64,000 nt of DNA, from the NCBI RefSeq assembly GCF_036289405.1, contig NZ_JAYFFI010000010.1, positions 5,035 through 69,034 of the forward strand. The letters are read 5' to 3'. Origin of the DNA: Pseudoramibacter faecis. GTDB taxonomy: Bacteria > Bacillota > Clostridia > Eubacteriales > Eubacteriaceae. Every line of letters begins with the position of its first letter. Position 1 is the stretch's first letter. Below, one piece after another: positions 8,351 through 16,329 of the stretch. The position numbers were made by a program, and so were the translations under genes. The notes under the pieces are model-generated. The model worked only from the letters and a program-made list of their open reading frames with translations, was not told the origin of the DNA and made no database searches.

Positions 8351-8764
8351 ATGATTTTAGTGGTGTGTGTTGATGACGGCGGCGGGCTGCGGTTTAATCG
8401 CCGGCGCCAGAGCCGCGACGCGGGGCTGATGGCGCGGCTGGTCCGAAAATTTCCCGAGGCGGATTTTTATGCGGCGCCGGATGCGGCCGTGCTTTTTGAG
8501 GGCAGCAGCCTGCCGGCGGCTCGCCTGCACCTGGCGGCGGATTTTCTCGCCGCGACCGGACCGGGGGATGTGGCCTTTGCGGAGGACGGCCCCTTGGCGC
8601 CTTGGGCTGAAAAGGCCGAGGGCCTAGTGATTTATCGTTGGAACCGGCACTACCCTTCGGATGTGACGCTGGATATCGACCTCAGGACGTGGCAGCTGGC
8701 CGGCCGGGAGGATTTTGCCGGCACCTCCCATGAGACCATCACCGAGGAGGTTTATACCCGATGA
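8351..8764 (+). CDS. small conserved protein paired with a secreted nuclease
   Basis: This 137-residue soluble protein (MILVVCVDDGGGLRFNRRRQ) has conserved-looking blocks FNRRRQSRD, LVIYRWNRHYPSD and DIDLRTWQL...F.GTSHE. As I recall, homologues of this type sit beside DNA/RNA non-specific endonuclease genes in clostridia and are sometimes labelled ribonuclease Z. Nothing in this sequence resembles the metallo-beta-lactamase fold of RNase Z, since no HxHxDH motif is present. The stop overlaps the nuclease start by 4 bases. A protective or inhibitory role toward the nuclease is a reasonable guess, unproven. Confidence 0.7.
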   Translation: MILVVCVDDGGGLRFNRRRQSRDAGLMARLVRKFPEADFYAAPDAAVLFEGSSLPAARLHLAADFLAATGPGDVAFAEDGPLAPWAEKAEGLVIYRWNRHYPSDVTLDIDLRTWQLAGREDFAGTSHETITEEVYTR

Positions 8765-9759
8765 AGACGAGAACTCAAAACAGGCCCCAAAAGGTTGCGG
8801 CTCTGGGGCTGTTGTCGCTGCTGTTGGCGGCGGCGCTGATCCTTGGCGGCTGCGCGCTGAAAGACGGCACGGCACAGAATCCATCGGCATCGGCAAAAAA
8901 GATCGCGGCAAATACGGCGGATCTGGCCAAGATTCCGGCATATCGCGGCGATGCCTATGTTGCCATCAACAATAACGAGCCGACCTTTGCCGATTCGGCG
9001 CTGACCACCAAAAGCTTCGAGACCTACAGCGCGCTGGATGCCTTCGGCCGTTGCGGCACGGCCACGGCCAATATCAGCAAAGCGACGATGCCTAAAGCCG
9101 GCGAGCGGCGCGGCGATATCAGCGCGGTACGCCCCACCGGTTGGCACAACGCAGCCTATCGCTTTGTGGACGGCAAGATGCTTTACAACCGCTGCCATCT
9201 GATTGGTTATCAGCTGGCGGCGGAAAACGCCAACGCGCGCAACCTCATCACTGGCACCCGCTATATGAATGTGGAGGGGATGCTTCCTTTCGAGAACTTG
9301 GTGGCCGATTACGTGAAGGAGACGGGCAACCACGTGCTCTACCGGGTCACGCCGATTTTCGACGGCAATAATCTGGTGGCGAGCGGCGTTCAGATGGAGG
9401 CCAAATCGGTGGAGGACAAGGGCGAAGGCGTGAGCTTTAATGTGTATTGCTACAATGTGCAGCCCGGCGTGAAGATCGACTACAGCACCGGCTACAACAC
9501 GAGAGACGCGAGCCAACCGACGGATGCCGCGGCGATCAAAAAAAGCGCGGGGACGAGCGATCAAACGACCTCTCAACATAGCCAGAACAACACAGAAATC
9601 TCGGCGACTTACGTGCTCAATGTGCGGGCTCACAAATTTCACCGGCAAAATTGCACGGCGGTTTCCCACATGGCCGAAAAAAATAAACAGACTTATACCG
9701 GCGGCCGGGCCGATTTGATCCGCCAGGGCTATACCCCCTGCGCGATCTGCAATCCGTGA
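8761..9759 (+). CDS. secreted DNA/RNA non-specific endonuclease, lipoprotein
   Basis: This 332-residue protein has a lipoprotein signal peptide with lipobox LGGC (Cys31). The central domain resembles the EndA/NUC1 beta-beta-alpha-metal nucleases: NRCHLIGYQL at residues 143-152 stands where DRGH-type catalytic motifs occur, followed by NLITGTRYMN and a downstream Asn/Arg-rich helix. The C-terminus (AHKFHRQNC...PCAIC) is a small Cys/His cluster likely to bind a metal. It acts outside the membrane, perhaps in DNA uptake or nutrient scavenging. The catalytic His is retained, whereas Cys replaces the usual Gly. Confidence 0.85.
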   Translation: MKTRTQNRPQKVAALGLLSLLLAAALILGGCALKDGTAQNPSASAKKIAANTADLAKIPAYRGDAYVAINNNEPTFADSALTTKSFETYSALDAFGRCGTATANISKATMPKAGERRGDISAVRPTGWHNAAYRFVDGKMLYNRCHLIGYQLAAENANARNLITGTRYMNVEGMLPFENLVADYVKETGNHVLYRVTPIFDGNNLVASGVQMEAKSVEDKGEGVSFNVYCYNVQPGVKIDYSTGYNTRDASQPTDAAAIKKSAGTSDQTTSQHSQNNTEISATYVLNVRAHKFHRQNCTAVSHMAEKNKQTYTGGRADLIRQGYTPCAICNP

Positions 9760-9802
9760 GCGCGGGTTCAGCCATGGATGGACACAAAGAAAGAAGGCAG
9801 GG

Positions 9803-11455
9803 ATGAAACAAGTTTTAGGGATTGATACCGGCGGCACCTTTACCGACGCGGTGTTGTGGGATTCCCAGGCGGCGGCGGTGCTGGCCAAGGCCAAGGCGCC
9901 GACCACCCATGACGACTTGAAAATCGGCATCGGGGCGAGCATCGACGGGCTCGCACTCGCGGATCCTTCGGCCATCGACCGGGTGGTGCTTTCCACCACG
10001 CTGGCGACCAACGCCATTGTGGAAGGCCAGGGCCGGCCGACCGGGCTCATCCTCATCGGCGGGGAGCCTAAGGGAGATTTGCCCGCGGCGGCCGTCGCGC
10101 ACGTGGCCGGCAAGATCAACATCAAGGGGCGGGAGGTCGTGCCCCTTGCGCCCGGGGAAGTGCGCGCGGCGGTGGCGAGCCTGGCGCCCCAGGTAGAGGG
10201 CATGGCCATCTCCGGGATGATGAGCGTGCGCAACAGCAGCCAGGAGCTCGCGGTCAAAGCGGCGGTGCGGGCCGTATCGGACATGCCGGTGGTCTGCGGG
10301 CATGAGCTTTCCACCAAGCTGGGCTACACCGACCGAACGGTTACGGCGGTGCTCAACGCGAGCCTGATCCCCATCATCGCCGGGTTTGTGGCGGCGGTCA
10401 CCCGCACGCTGGCGGACAAGGGGATCGCGGCGCCGGTGTTTATCGTCAAAGGCGACGGCTCCCTGGCGAGCCTCGATTTTATCCGGGAGAAGCCTATCGA
10501 GACCATCCTCTCCGGACCGGCGGCGAGCATCCTCGGCGCGCTGGCTCTGGCAGGGACGGCCGACGGCATCGTGGCGGATATGGGCGGAACCACCACGGAT
10601 ACCGGCGTGGTGCAGAACAACACCCTGACCCTTTCGCCGGTGGGGGCGAAGGTGGGCAGCTGGCAAACCCAGGTGGATTCGGCTAAGCTTGCGACTTATG
10701 GTCTCGGCGGGGACACGGCCATCGCCCCGGGGACGGGCGGCCCGAGGCTGACCGCCCATCGGGTGCTGCCGGTGTGCCGCGGCGGCGCGGGGGATCTGAC
10801 CCCCACCGATTTGCTTTGTGCCCGGGGGCGGCTCGACCGCTGGGATGCGGCCCCGGTGCAGGCGGCGCTCCAAAGCCAGGCCGATGCCTGCAAGATGGCC
10901 GCGGCGGATTATGCCGCGCGAGCAGAAGCGTTGGTGCTCGCGACCATCGCGGATCCGATTCTTTCGGCCTATGAAAAAGACGTCCTTCCCGAGATACCGG
11001 TGGTGGCTATCGGCGCACCGGCGGGGGCTTGGTATGCGGCGGTGGCCGACGCGGGGAAAACCGGGAGGCAAGTGATCGTGCCCGAGCATTACGAGGTGGC
11101 GGGCGCCGTGGGTGCGGCGACGGCGGCCGTGGCCGAGCGGGTGGATGCGCTGGTGCGTCCGGACGAGGCGAAGGGCGGTTTTGTGGCCCACGTCGCCGGG
11201 CACTCGACTTATTTTAAAGAGAAGGCCGACGCCGTGGCCTATGCCGAGGCCAAGGCGCTGGATCGGGTGCGGGCCAAGGCCGAGCGCCAGGGCAGCGCGC
11301 AGATCACCGCCCAGGTGCGCGCCGAGGAAATGACCTGCAAAGTCGGCTGGCGCACGGTTTATGTCGAGACCCGGGTGCGCGCGGTGGCCCGGGCGGGACG
11401 CCTCAAACTGGCCGAGGAGGCGCAAGCCCCGGCCTTTGTGAAAAACTTTGATTAA
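9803..11455 (+). CDS. hydantoinase/oxoprolinase (HyuA) family protein
   Basis: This 550-residue protein begins MKQVLGIDTGGTFTDAVLWD, the phosphate-binding loop of HyuA/oxoprolinase actin-fold proteins. A second fold-typical block is VADMGGTTTDTGVV near residue 258, with ILSGPAAS just before it. The family hydrolyses cyclic amides with ATP or carboxylates acetone-like compounds. This copy stands alone without a HyuB or carboxylase partner, so its substrate is open. It has a good RBS (AAGAAGGCAGGG) and no obvious operon partner. Confidence 0.85.
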   Translation: MKQVLGIDTGGTFTDAVLWDSQAAAVLAKAKAPTTHDDLKIGIGASIDGLALADPSAIDRVVLSTTLATNAIVEGQGRPTGLILIGGEPKGDLPAAAVAHVAGKINIKGREVVPLAPGEVRAAVASLAPQVEGMAISGMMSVRNSSQELAVKAAVRAVSDMPVVCGHELSTKLGYTDRTVTAVLNASLIPIIAGFVAAVTRTLADKGIAAPVFIVKGDGSLASLDFIREKPIETILSGPAASILGALALAGTADGIVADMGGTTTDTGVVQNNTLTLSPVGAKVGSWQTQVDSAKLATYGLGGDTAIAPGTGGPRLTAHRVLPVCRGGAGDLTPTDLLCARGRLDRWDAAPVQAALQSQADACKMAAADYAARAEALVLATIADPILSAYEKDVLPEIPVVAIGAPAGAWYAAVADAGKTGRQVIVPEHYEVAGAVGAATAAVAERVDALVRPDEAKGGFVAHVAGHSTYFKEKADAVAYAEAKALDRVRAKAERQGSAQITAQVRAEEMTCKVGWRTVYVETRVRAVARAGRLKLAEEAQAPAFVKNFD

Positions 11456-11486
11456 CAGCGTATCCAATAAAAAACAGTTCAACCGC

Positions 11487-11515
11487 TTGACAGTTCTCCG
11501 GGTATTTATTAGAAT
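11487..11515 (+). promoter_or_regulatory. promoter of the thi4 leader
   Basis: TTGACA (11487), 17-base spacer, TAGAAT (11510). Confidence 0.8.
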
Positions 11516-11582
11516 AAGCTCATTAAAGCTTTAATGGTGTCCTGAGCGGACACAATCACAAACAAATGAACACAAACCATAA

Positions 11583-11672
11583 CAGGAGTGCCCATGTTTT
11601 GGGCTGAGAAGTGGCTATTGAGCACACGATCCTCATCACCTGATCAGCGTTGTGGCTGCGGAGGGAGCAATG
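11583..11672 (+). ncRNA. TPP riboswitch
   Basis: The sequence shows the thi-box elements in order: AGGAGTGCCC, GGCTGAGA (11602-11609), then ACCTGATCAG and the closing GCGGAGGGA. Spacing fits the TPP aptamer, and it lies between a consensus promoter and thi4. Binding of thiamine pyrophosphate would favour the terminator that follows. Confidence 0.8.
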
Positions 11673-11683
11673 GGACTTTTAGG

Positions 11684-11712
11684 CACATTGGCTCCGGCAG
11701 ATGTGTTTTTTT
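11684..11712 (+). terminator. riboswitch expression-platform terminator
   Basis: CACAT (11684) pairs with ATGTG (11701) and is followed by seven T, placed between the TPP aptamer and the thi4 start. Confidence 0.65.
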
Positions 11713-11764
11713 GTTGGCCGGCCTTTTGACCTTTTCGGCAACAAGCAGTGAAAAAGGAGCCACG

Positions 11765-12541
11765 ATGTTAAGTGATACAAAAATTTCGGAAGCCATATTG
11801 ACGACTTATACCGATCGTTTCAAACAGGTGCTTTCCAGCGATGCCGTGATTGTCGGCGGCGGACCCTCCGGTTTGATCGCCGCCTATTATCTGGGAAAGG
11901 CCGGGGTCAAAACCACCCTTTTGGACCGCAGGCTCAGCGTCGGCGGCGGCATGTGGGGCGGCGGCATGATGATGAATCAGATTGTCGTTCAGAAGAGCGT
12001 CCTGCCCATTTTGGAGGAGATGGGCATCGCCTGCAAGGCTTATGATGCGGAGCATTATACCGTCAGCTCGGTGGCGTGCATTTCCGGCCTGATCTTTCGG
12101 GCGGCACAGTCCGACGCGACCATCATGAACCTGGTGACCATGGAGGATGACGTCGTGCGGGAAGGGCGGCTGGAGGGCCTGGTGATCAACTGGTCGACGG
12201 TTGAAATGGCCCATTTGATGGTGGATCCGCTGATGATGGATGCCCGGGTTGTCCTCGATGCGACAGGGCATGACGCTGCGCTGGTGACCAAATTGGTCGA
12301 GCGGATGGGGCCGGTGCTCAATACGCCCAGCGGCGGCCTTGAAGGGGAGAAGCCCATGTGGGCGGACCATGGCGAAAAACAGGTGGTGGCCAACACCCGG
12401 GAGGCTTATCCGGGGCTTTATGTCAGCGGAATGGCGGCCAACGCCACATTTGGCGGTCAGCGCATGGGGCCGGTATTCGGCGGGATGCTGCTCTCCGGGA
12501 AAAAGGCGGCCGAGGCCATGCTTCGCCGGCTTGAACAGTAG
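11765..12541 (+). CDS. thi4: sulfide-dependent thiazole synthase, Thi4 family
   Basis: The ATG at 11765 follows AAAAAGGAGCC and gives 258 residues; longer in-frame starts run through the riboswitch and are rejected. Thi4 makes the ADP-thiazole precursor of thiamine from NAD and glycine. The FAD/NAD fold is seen as VIVGGGPSGL (28-37), GGGMWGGGMMMN and DATGHDA, and the C-terminal GMAANATFGGQRMGPVFGGM is intact. At the position of the yeast sacrificial Cys and the archaeal His, in the block INWSTVEMAHLMVDPL, this protein has Met152. It therefore should use free sulfide and act catalytically. The riboswitch upstream fits a thiamine role. Confidence 0.92.
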   Translation: MLSDTKISEAILTTYTDRFKQVLSSDAVIVGGGPSGLIAAYYLGKAGVKTTLLDRRLSVGGGMWGGGMMMNQIVVQKSVLPILEEMGIACKAYDAEHYTVSSVACISGLIFRAAQSDATIMNLVTMEDDVVREGRLEGLVINWSTVEMAHLMVDPLMMDARVVLDATGHDAALVTKLVERMGPVLNTPSGGLEGEKPMWADHGEKQVVANTREAYPGLYVSGMAANATFGGQRMGPVFGGMLLSGKKAAEAMLRRLEQ

Positions 12542-12549
12542 CGGACGAA

Positions 12550-12590
12550 AGCGGCGCCGAGGCGTGTCCCGGCGCCGCCGTCTTTAAACG
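12550..12590 (+). terminator. weak terminator after thi4
   Basis: GGCGCCG pairs with CGGCGCC; the T run is poor. Confidence 0.4.
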
Positions 12591-12658
12591 AAAAAATGAA
12601 AAAAAGCCTTGCATTTTAAAACACCAGCGGTTATACTGTCAAAGTACTGAAAAAACAC

Positions 12659-12735
12659 GGGCCATTAGCTCAGTTGGCTAGAGCACCTGACTCTTAATCA
12701 GGGTGTCCAGGGTTCGAGTCCCTGATGGCCCACCA
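12659..12735 (+). tRNA. tRNA-Lys (CTT)
   Basis: A full cloverleaf: acceptor GGGCCAT/ATGGCCC, D arm with AGCTCAGTTGGCTAGAGC, anticodon loop CTCTTAA (anticodon CTT), T arm GGTTCGAGTCC and an encoded CCA end. Confidence 0.96.
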
Positions 12736-12750
12736 TGTGAAAACTGCGAT

Positions 12751-12774
12751 GCCGCCGCCGAGGCGGTTTTTTTT
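12751..12774 (+). terminator. intrinsic terminator after tRNA-Lys
   Basis: CCGCC-GCCGA-GGCGG followed by eight T. Confidence 0.8.
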
Positions 12775-12969
12775 ATGCCTGATTTTATTTTTTGGCCGCG
12801 GATGTTTCGCACGGTCCCCATGTGTTGGGCTGTGTTTGACGTGACTTTTAATGTTATCCGGCGGGATAGAAATACGGCTGAGTCTTAAAAAACGGCGATA
12901 TGTTAGGCGATATGTTAAAGGGAAGGTTGATATCATTTAATATAAATCGGGAACAGAGAGGCAAACACG

Positions 12970-13593
12970 ATGGAAAAAGGGCAAGACTTGCGAGGACGAT
13001 TGTCGGAATATGGAATTTTACCGATACAGATTTTCTTTTTGTATGCAGAGCTTTGGTTGCTGATCAAATGGGACAGTGCGGTTTATCAATCGGCGGCAAA
13101 GGCCGGCCTGGGTGCGGCGGCGAAATGCGTCGGCATTTTGTATTTGTGCCTGGCCGTCTTTAATCTGATATGGTCATTGGTTCACAGTGCGCCAAGATAC
13201 AAAAACCTCCTGATGGCCGGCATGGTGATCAACAAATATCTGGCGATTCCGTTTTATATCGGTATTTTTTTATTGGGGTTTGTAATATCGGCGACACTGC
13301 TTTTTGTCGGCGGCCCGCTGTCCGGCGGCGCCATCATGGTGTTTGATTATTTGATTCTGCTGTCGCTGATACCTTATAGCCTGGGTTATCTCATTTGCAA
13401 ACTTCGAAGCGGCGAGCTGAGCGTCATCAAATTTATTTTGCATCTCCTGCTGCAGGGGATGTTTTGTTTGGATGTGGTGGACACCATGTATTTAACGGCG
13501 ATTGGCGAAGGCAAATGGAAAAAAGCGGCGGTTGCGGTGATCATGGGCATCATTCTGATTATTTTGGGGCTGCTTTTATATTTGAGAAAATGA
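12970..13593 (+). CDS. polytopic membrane protein of unknown function
   Basis: This 207-residue protein has about five to six hydrophobic segments (residues about 15-33, 48-66, 80-105, 112-135, 155-170 and 183-205) and ends with the charged tail LYLRK. I do not recognise the family. No catalytic motif is evident. A damaged lipoprotein gene follows about 60 bases downstream on the same strand and may once have been its partner. Confidence 0.7.
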   Translation: MEKGQDLRGRLSEYGILPIQIFFLYAELWLLIKWDSAVYQSAAKAGLGAAAKCVGILYLCLAVFNLIWSLVHSAPRYKNLLMAGMVINKYLAIPFYIGIFLLGFVISATLLFVGGPLSGGAIMVFDYLILLSLIPYSLGYLICKLRSGELSVIKFILHLLLQGMFCLDVVDTMYLTAIGEGKWKKAAVAVIMGIILIILGLLLYLRK

Positions 13594-13655
13594 ACGTGAC
13601 CCGCGTTCAAAAGACAAGTCATGCAATGGGAACCGAAGGAAGGGAGAATCCGATT

Positions 13656-14218
13656 ATGCTGAAAAAAGGCGTTGTCATCGTCATAACCGCATTGATCATT
13701 GCGATGAGTGCGGCCGGATGCGGCAAGGGTGGGCGTCAAATCCGGCAAGGGCCGACCAAGGCCAGGCCGTCGGCCAGTCGGATGGTCACGATCGATTACG
13801 GTCGCTTTTCGATCCCGAAAGGCTGGAAAAAAGACGCCGGCCACTCGACCTCGGTCAAACCGTTTTTCGTTCTCAGCGATTACAAGGGCAATGGGGTCCC
13901 GAACAACATTTCAGTGACATGCGGACGCAACCACTATGCAAAAGAACAGGCGACGGATTTTGGACGGGCGATTATGACGCGGCTGGCCGCACAGACACAG
14001 GGGCGATCGATGGTCAGATCACGGCGTCAGGCACCACAACCAAAAGCGGAGAAACCGTGCTGGTGTATCATCTCCCGATGGCGGACCGCGTTGGCACCCA
14101 ATATTATATCGTGGGGGAACAGCGCTATGTGCTGGTTTATGAGACCAATGTGGACGGCTCCGATGAATGCGATGCAGCCGCCCGGCATATGGTGAAAAGT
14201 TTTAAGTGGGCGCCATAA
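13656..14218 (+). pseudogene. frameshifted lipoprotein gene
   Basis: Translation from 13656 gives MLKKGVVIVITALIIAMSAAGCG, a clear lipoprotein signal, and a domain reading TIDYGRFSIPKGWKK...VTCGRNHYAKEQATDFGRAIMTRLAAQT. Near 13985-14010 the frame breaks. The other frame continues sensibly as TGAIDGQITASGTTTKSGETVLVYHL...YYIVGEQRYVLVYETNVDG...HMVKSFKWAP with a stop at 14216. A one-base loss explains this, or a sequencing error. The intact form would be about 187 residues, a small exported lipoprotein of unknown role. Confidence 0.75.
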
Positions 14219-14423
14219 ACGGCCTGAGCATATTGGGCGGCAGCGAATGAAAGAAAAGCGGGCAGTACGGCCGTTCAGAATTTGCAGCAAAGCGATTTGA
14301 GCGCATAAGGGGATCAAAAATCAAAGATCTGGATTTTGCATAGCGCAAAATTCAGGCCCTTTAGTTTGGGATATCGGCTGCGGTCAAGAGAAAAAAGCTT
14401 TATTAGGCGAAATAAATGGGGAC
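14219..14423. other. intergenic region with one hairpin
   Basis: No convincing gene is seen. CTGGATTTTGC (14329-14339) and GCAAAATTCAG (14345-14355) form an 11-bp hairpin with one G-T wobble. The loop is ATAGC and there is no T run, so it could be a weak terminator or part of the cstA control region. Confidence 0.4.
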
Positions 14424-14452
14424 TTGCAAAAAAGAGGACAAAGAATTATAAT
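14424..14452 (+). promoter_or_regulatory. promoter of cstA
   Basis: TTGCAA (14424), 17-base spacer, TATAAT (14447), about 60 bases before the start codon. Confidence 0.75.
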
Positions 14453-14511
14453 TTTAAGTAAAGAATTTATACTTTTAAACGCACCTGTTTCAGGGAAGGA
14501 GTTGTTACTTT

Positions 14512-16005
14512 ATGATTAGTTTTTTTATTTGTTTGTTGATCCTGATTGCCAGTTATTTTACATACGGCAAATTGGTAGACAAAACCTTCGGGCCGGACGA
14601 CCGTGAGACGCCGGCCGTGGCCATTAATGACGGCGTTGATTACGTGGTGATGCCCGCGTGGAAGATGTTTTTGGTTCAATTGCTGAATATTGCGGGTCTG
14701 GGCCCGATTTTCGGGGCATTGCAGGGTGCGCTGTGGGGACCCGTCGTTTTTCTCTGGATCACCTTTGGAACGGTGTTTGCCGGAGGGGTTCACGATTATT
14801 TCTCAGGGATGCTGTCTGAACGCAATGAGGGCAAATCGATTGCCGAAGTGACAGGGATTTATCTCGGCCATACCATGCAGCAGATCATGCGGTTTTTCTC
14901 GGTTATTCTTTTGATCATGGTGGGAACGGTTTTTGCCGTGGGACCGGCCGGTTTAATAGTGGAACTTCTGGTAAAAAGAGGCGTCAGCGGGACCTTTGCC
15001 TCGACAACGGTGTGGCTGGCGATCATCTTTGCGTACTACTTTATCGCCACCTTTATTTCGATCGATAAAATCATCGGCAGAATTTACCCGATCTTCGGCA
15101 TTTGCTTGATCATCATGGCCATCGGCGTTGCAATTGGGCTGCCGCTGAACGGTTATCATACGCCGGAATTGTGGAGTCATTTTTATAATATGCATCCCAG
15201 CGGCACGCCAATCTGGAGTTTTATGTTTATCACGGTTGCCTGCGGAGCGGTTTCCGGGTTCCATGCGACCCAGTCGCCGCTGATGGCCCGGTGTTTGAAA
15301 AGTGAAAAACAAGGCCGTTTCGTGTTTTATGGCGCGATGGTGGCTGAAGGGGTCATCGCCTTGGTGTGGGCTGCGGCTGGCTGCTCGCTGTATAAGGTGA
15401 CCGGCGGACTGAATGCCGGCCTGGCGACAGCGCTGCAGGCCGGGCAGTCGGCGGCCATTTATGATGTCTGCATTAAAACGATGGGATCGGTTGGCGTGAT
15501 CCTCGCCATGATTGGTGTGGTGGTTTGCCCGATCACCTCTGGCGATACGGCTTTCCGTTCCGCAAGACTGACCTTGTCGGACTGGATTGGCATCAGTCAG
15601 AAGCGGGCCGTCGATCGCCTGAAGCTGTGTATCCCTTGCTTTGCCATCGGCGGTTTTCTCGGCTTTGGACAATCTTTCGGCTTATTCTCCTATCAGGTGA
15701 TCTGGCGTTATTTTTCATTCTCCAATCAGGCCCTGGCGATGCTGACGCTTTGGTGCGGCGCTTCCTTCCTGGCGAGGGAAAAGAAAAATTACTGGATCGC
15801 GGCGGTTCCGGCGGCGTTCATGTCGGCGGTTACGAGCACCTACTTTGTGATGGCACCGGAATGCCTGGGCTTGATTCCGTCTTTGACGAATAACACGATG
15901 GTGGCTTATCCGGTGGGCATTATCTTCGCCGTTTTCTGTCTGGCGTTGTTCATGCGGCATGTCAGCAGGATCAAACGCGAAAAGGAGGTTGTTCAGTCTG
16001 TGTGA
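14512..16005 (+). CDS. cstA: carbon starvation protein CstA family transporter
   Basis: This 497-residue integral membrane protein has about 13-14 hydrophobic segments. It carries the family blocks LLNIAGLGPIFGALQGALWG, WITFGTVFAGGVHDYFSGM and SGFHATQSPLMARC. CstA/BtsT-type proteins are proton-driven importers of peptides or pyruvate. The length is that of the shorter Gram-positive form. It has its own promoter and appears monocistronic. No two-component regulator such as BtsSR lies nearby. Confidence 0.9.
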   Translation: MISFFICLLILIASYFTYGKLVDKTFGPDDRETPAVAINDGVDYVVMPAWKMFLVQLLNIAGLGPIFGALQGALWGPVVFLWITFGTVFAGGVHDYFSGMLSERNEGKSIAEVTGIYLGHTMQQIMRFFSVILLIMVGTVFAVGPAGLIVELLVKRGVSGTFASTTVWLAIIFAYYFIATFISIDKIIGRIYPIFGICLIIMAIGVAIGLPLNGYHTPELWSHFYNMHPSGTPIWSFMFITVACGAVSGFHATQSPLMARCLKSEKQGRFVFYGAMVAEGVIALVWAAAGCSLYKVTGGLNAGLATALQAGQSAAIYDVCIKTMGSVGVILAMIGVVVCPITSGDTAFRSARLTLSDWIGISQKRAVDRLKLCIPCFAIGGFLGFGQSFGLFSYQVIWRYFSFSNQALAMLTLWCGASFLAREKKNYWIAAVPAAFMSAVTSTYFVMAPECLGLIPSLTNNTMVAYPVGIIFAVFCLALFMRHVSRIKREKEVVQSV

Positions 16006-16148
16006 CAGTGCGGAGAAAAGACCGGCATCCGTTTGGAAAACAGAGACACATCGGCCCCGATCCTGTTCTTTAACGGCTCGGGTTGGTCTCTCGATGCGTT
16101 GGCGTTCTGTGTTTAATGAACGCCTGCGCGAAGAGACGGACCGCAGCG

Positions 16149-16223
16149 GAGGATCTTCTTTTAGTGGGGTGTTCCCATCCATCAGGATGGCGTCTAAAGC
16201 ACCGGGGGGGGGATCCTCTTTTT
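16149..16223 (+). terminator. nested-hairpin structure downstream of cstA
   Basis: Three nested stems are visible: GAGGATC/GATCCTC (16149-16155 with 16212-16218), CTTTTAG/CTAAAG, and CCATCC-ATCA-GGATGG (16175-16190). Five T follow. A run of nine G (16204-16212) lies in the 3' arm. It probably ends cstA transcription; the rest of 16006-16329 shows nothing else. Confidence 0.55.
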
Positions 16224-16329
16224 GCCGAGGGCGTTTAGCAATAGCGTGAAGGCACGGAGAATCAGCTTTTGAGGATTGGCGCAAAGTGCGGTTATTTTTG
16301 GATGGCTGAAGTTGTGATGTAAGGAAAGA

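Noticed and set aside
8351..8764. Ribonuclease Z
   Set aside because: No HxHxDH metal motif and only 137 residues; the label seems to be carried over from other annotations.
11588..11764. N-terminal extension of Thi4
   Set aside because: The added sequence is the TPP riboswitch and its terminator; a good RBS and family start lie at 11765.
12694..12936. Minus-strand reading across tRNA-Lys
   Set aside because: It runs through a complete tRNA gene and a terminator, so it is not coding.
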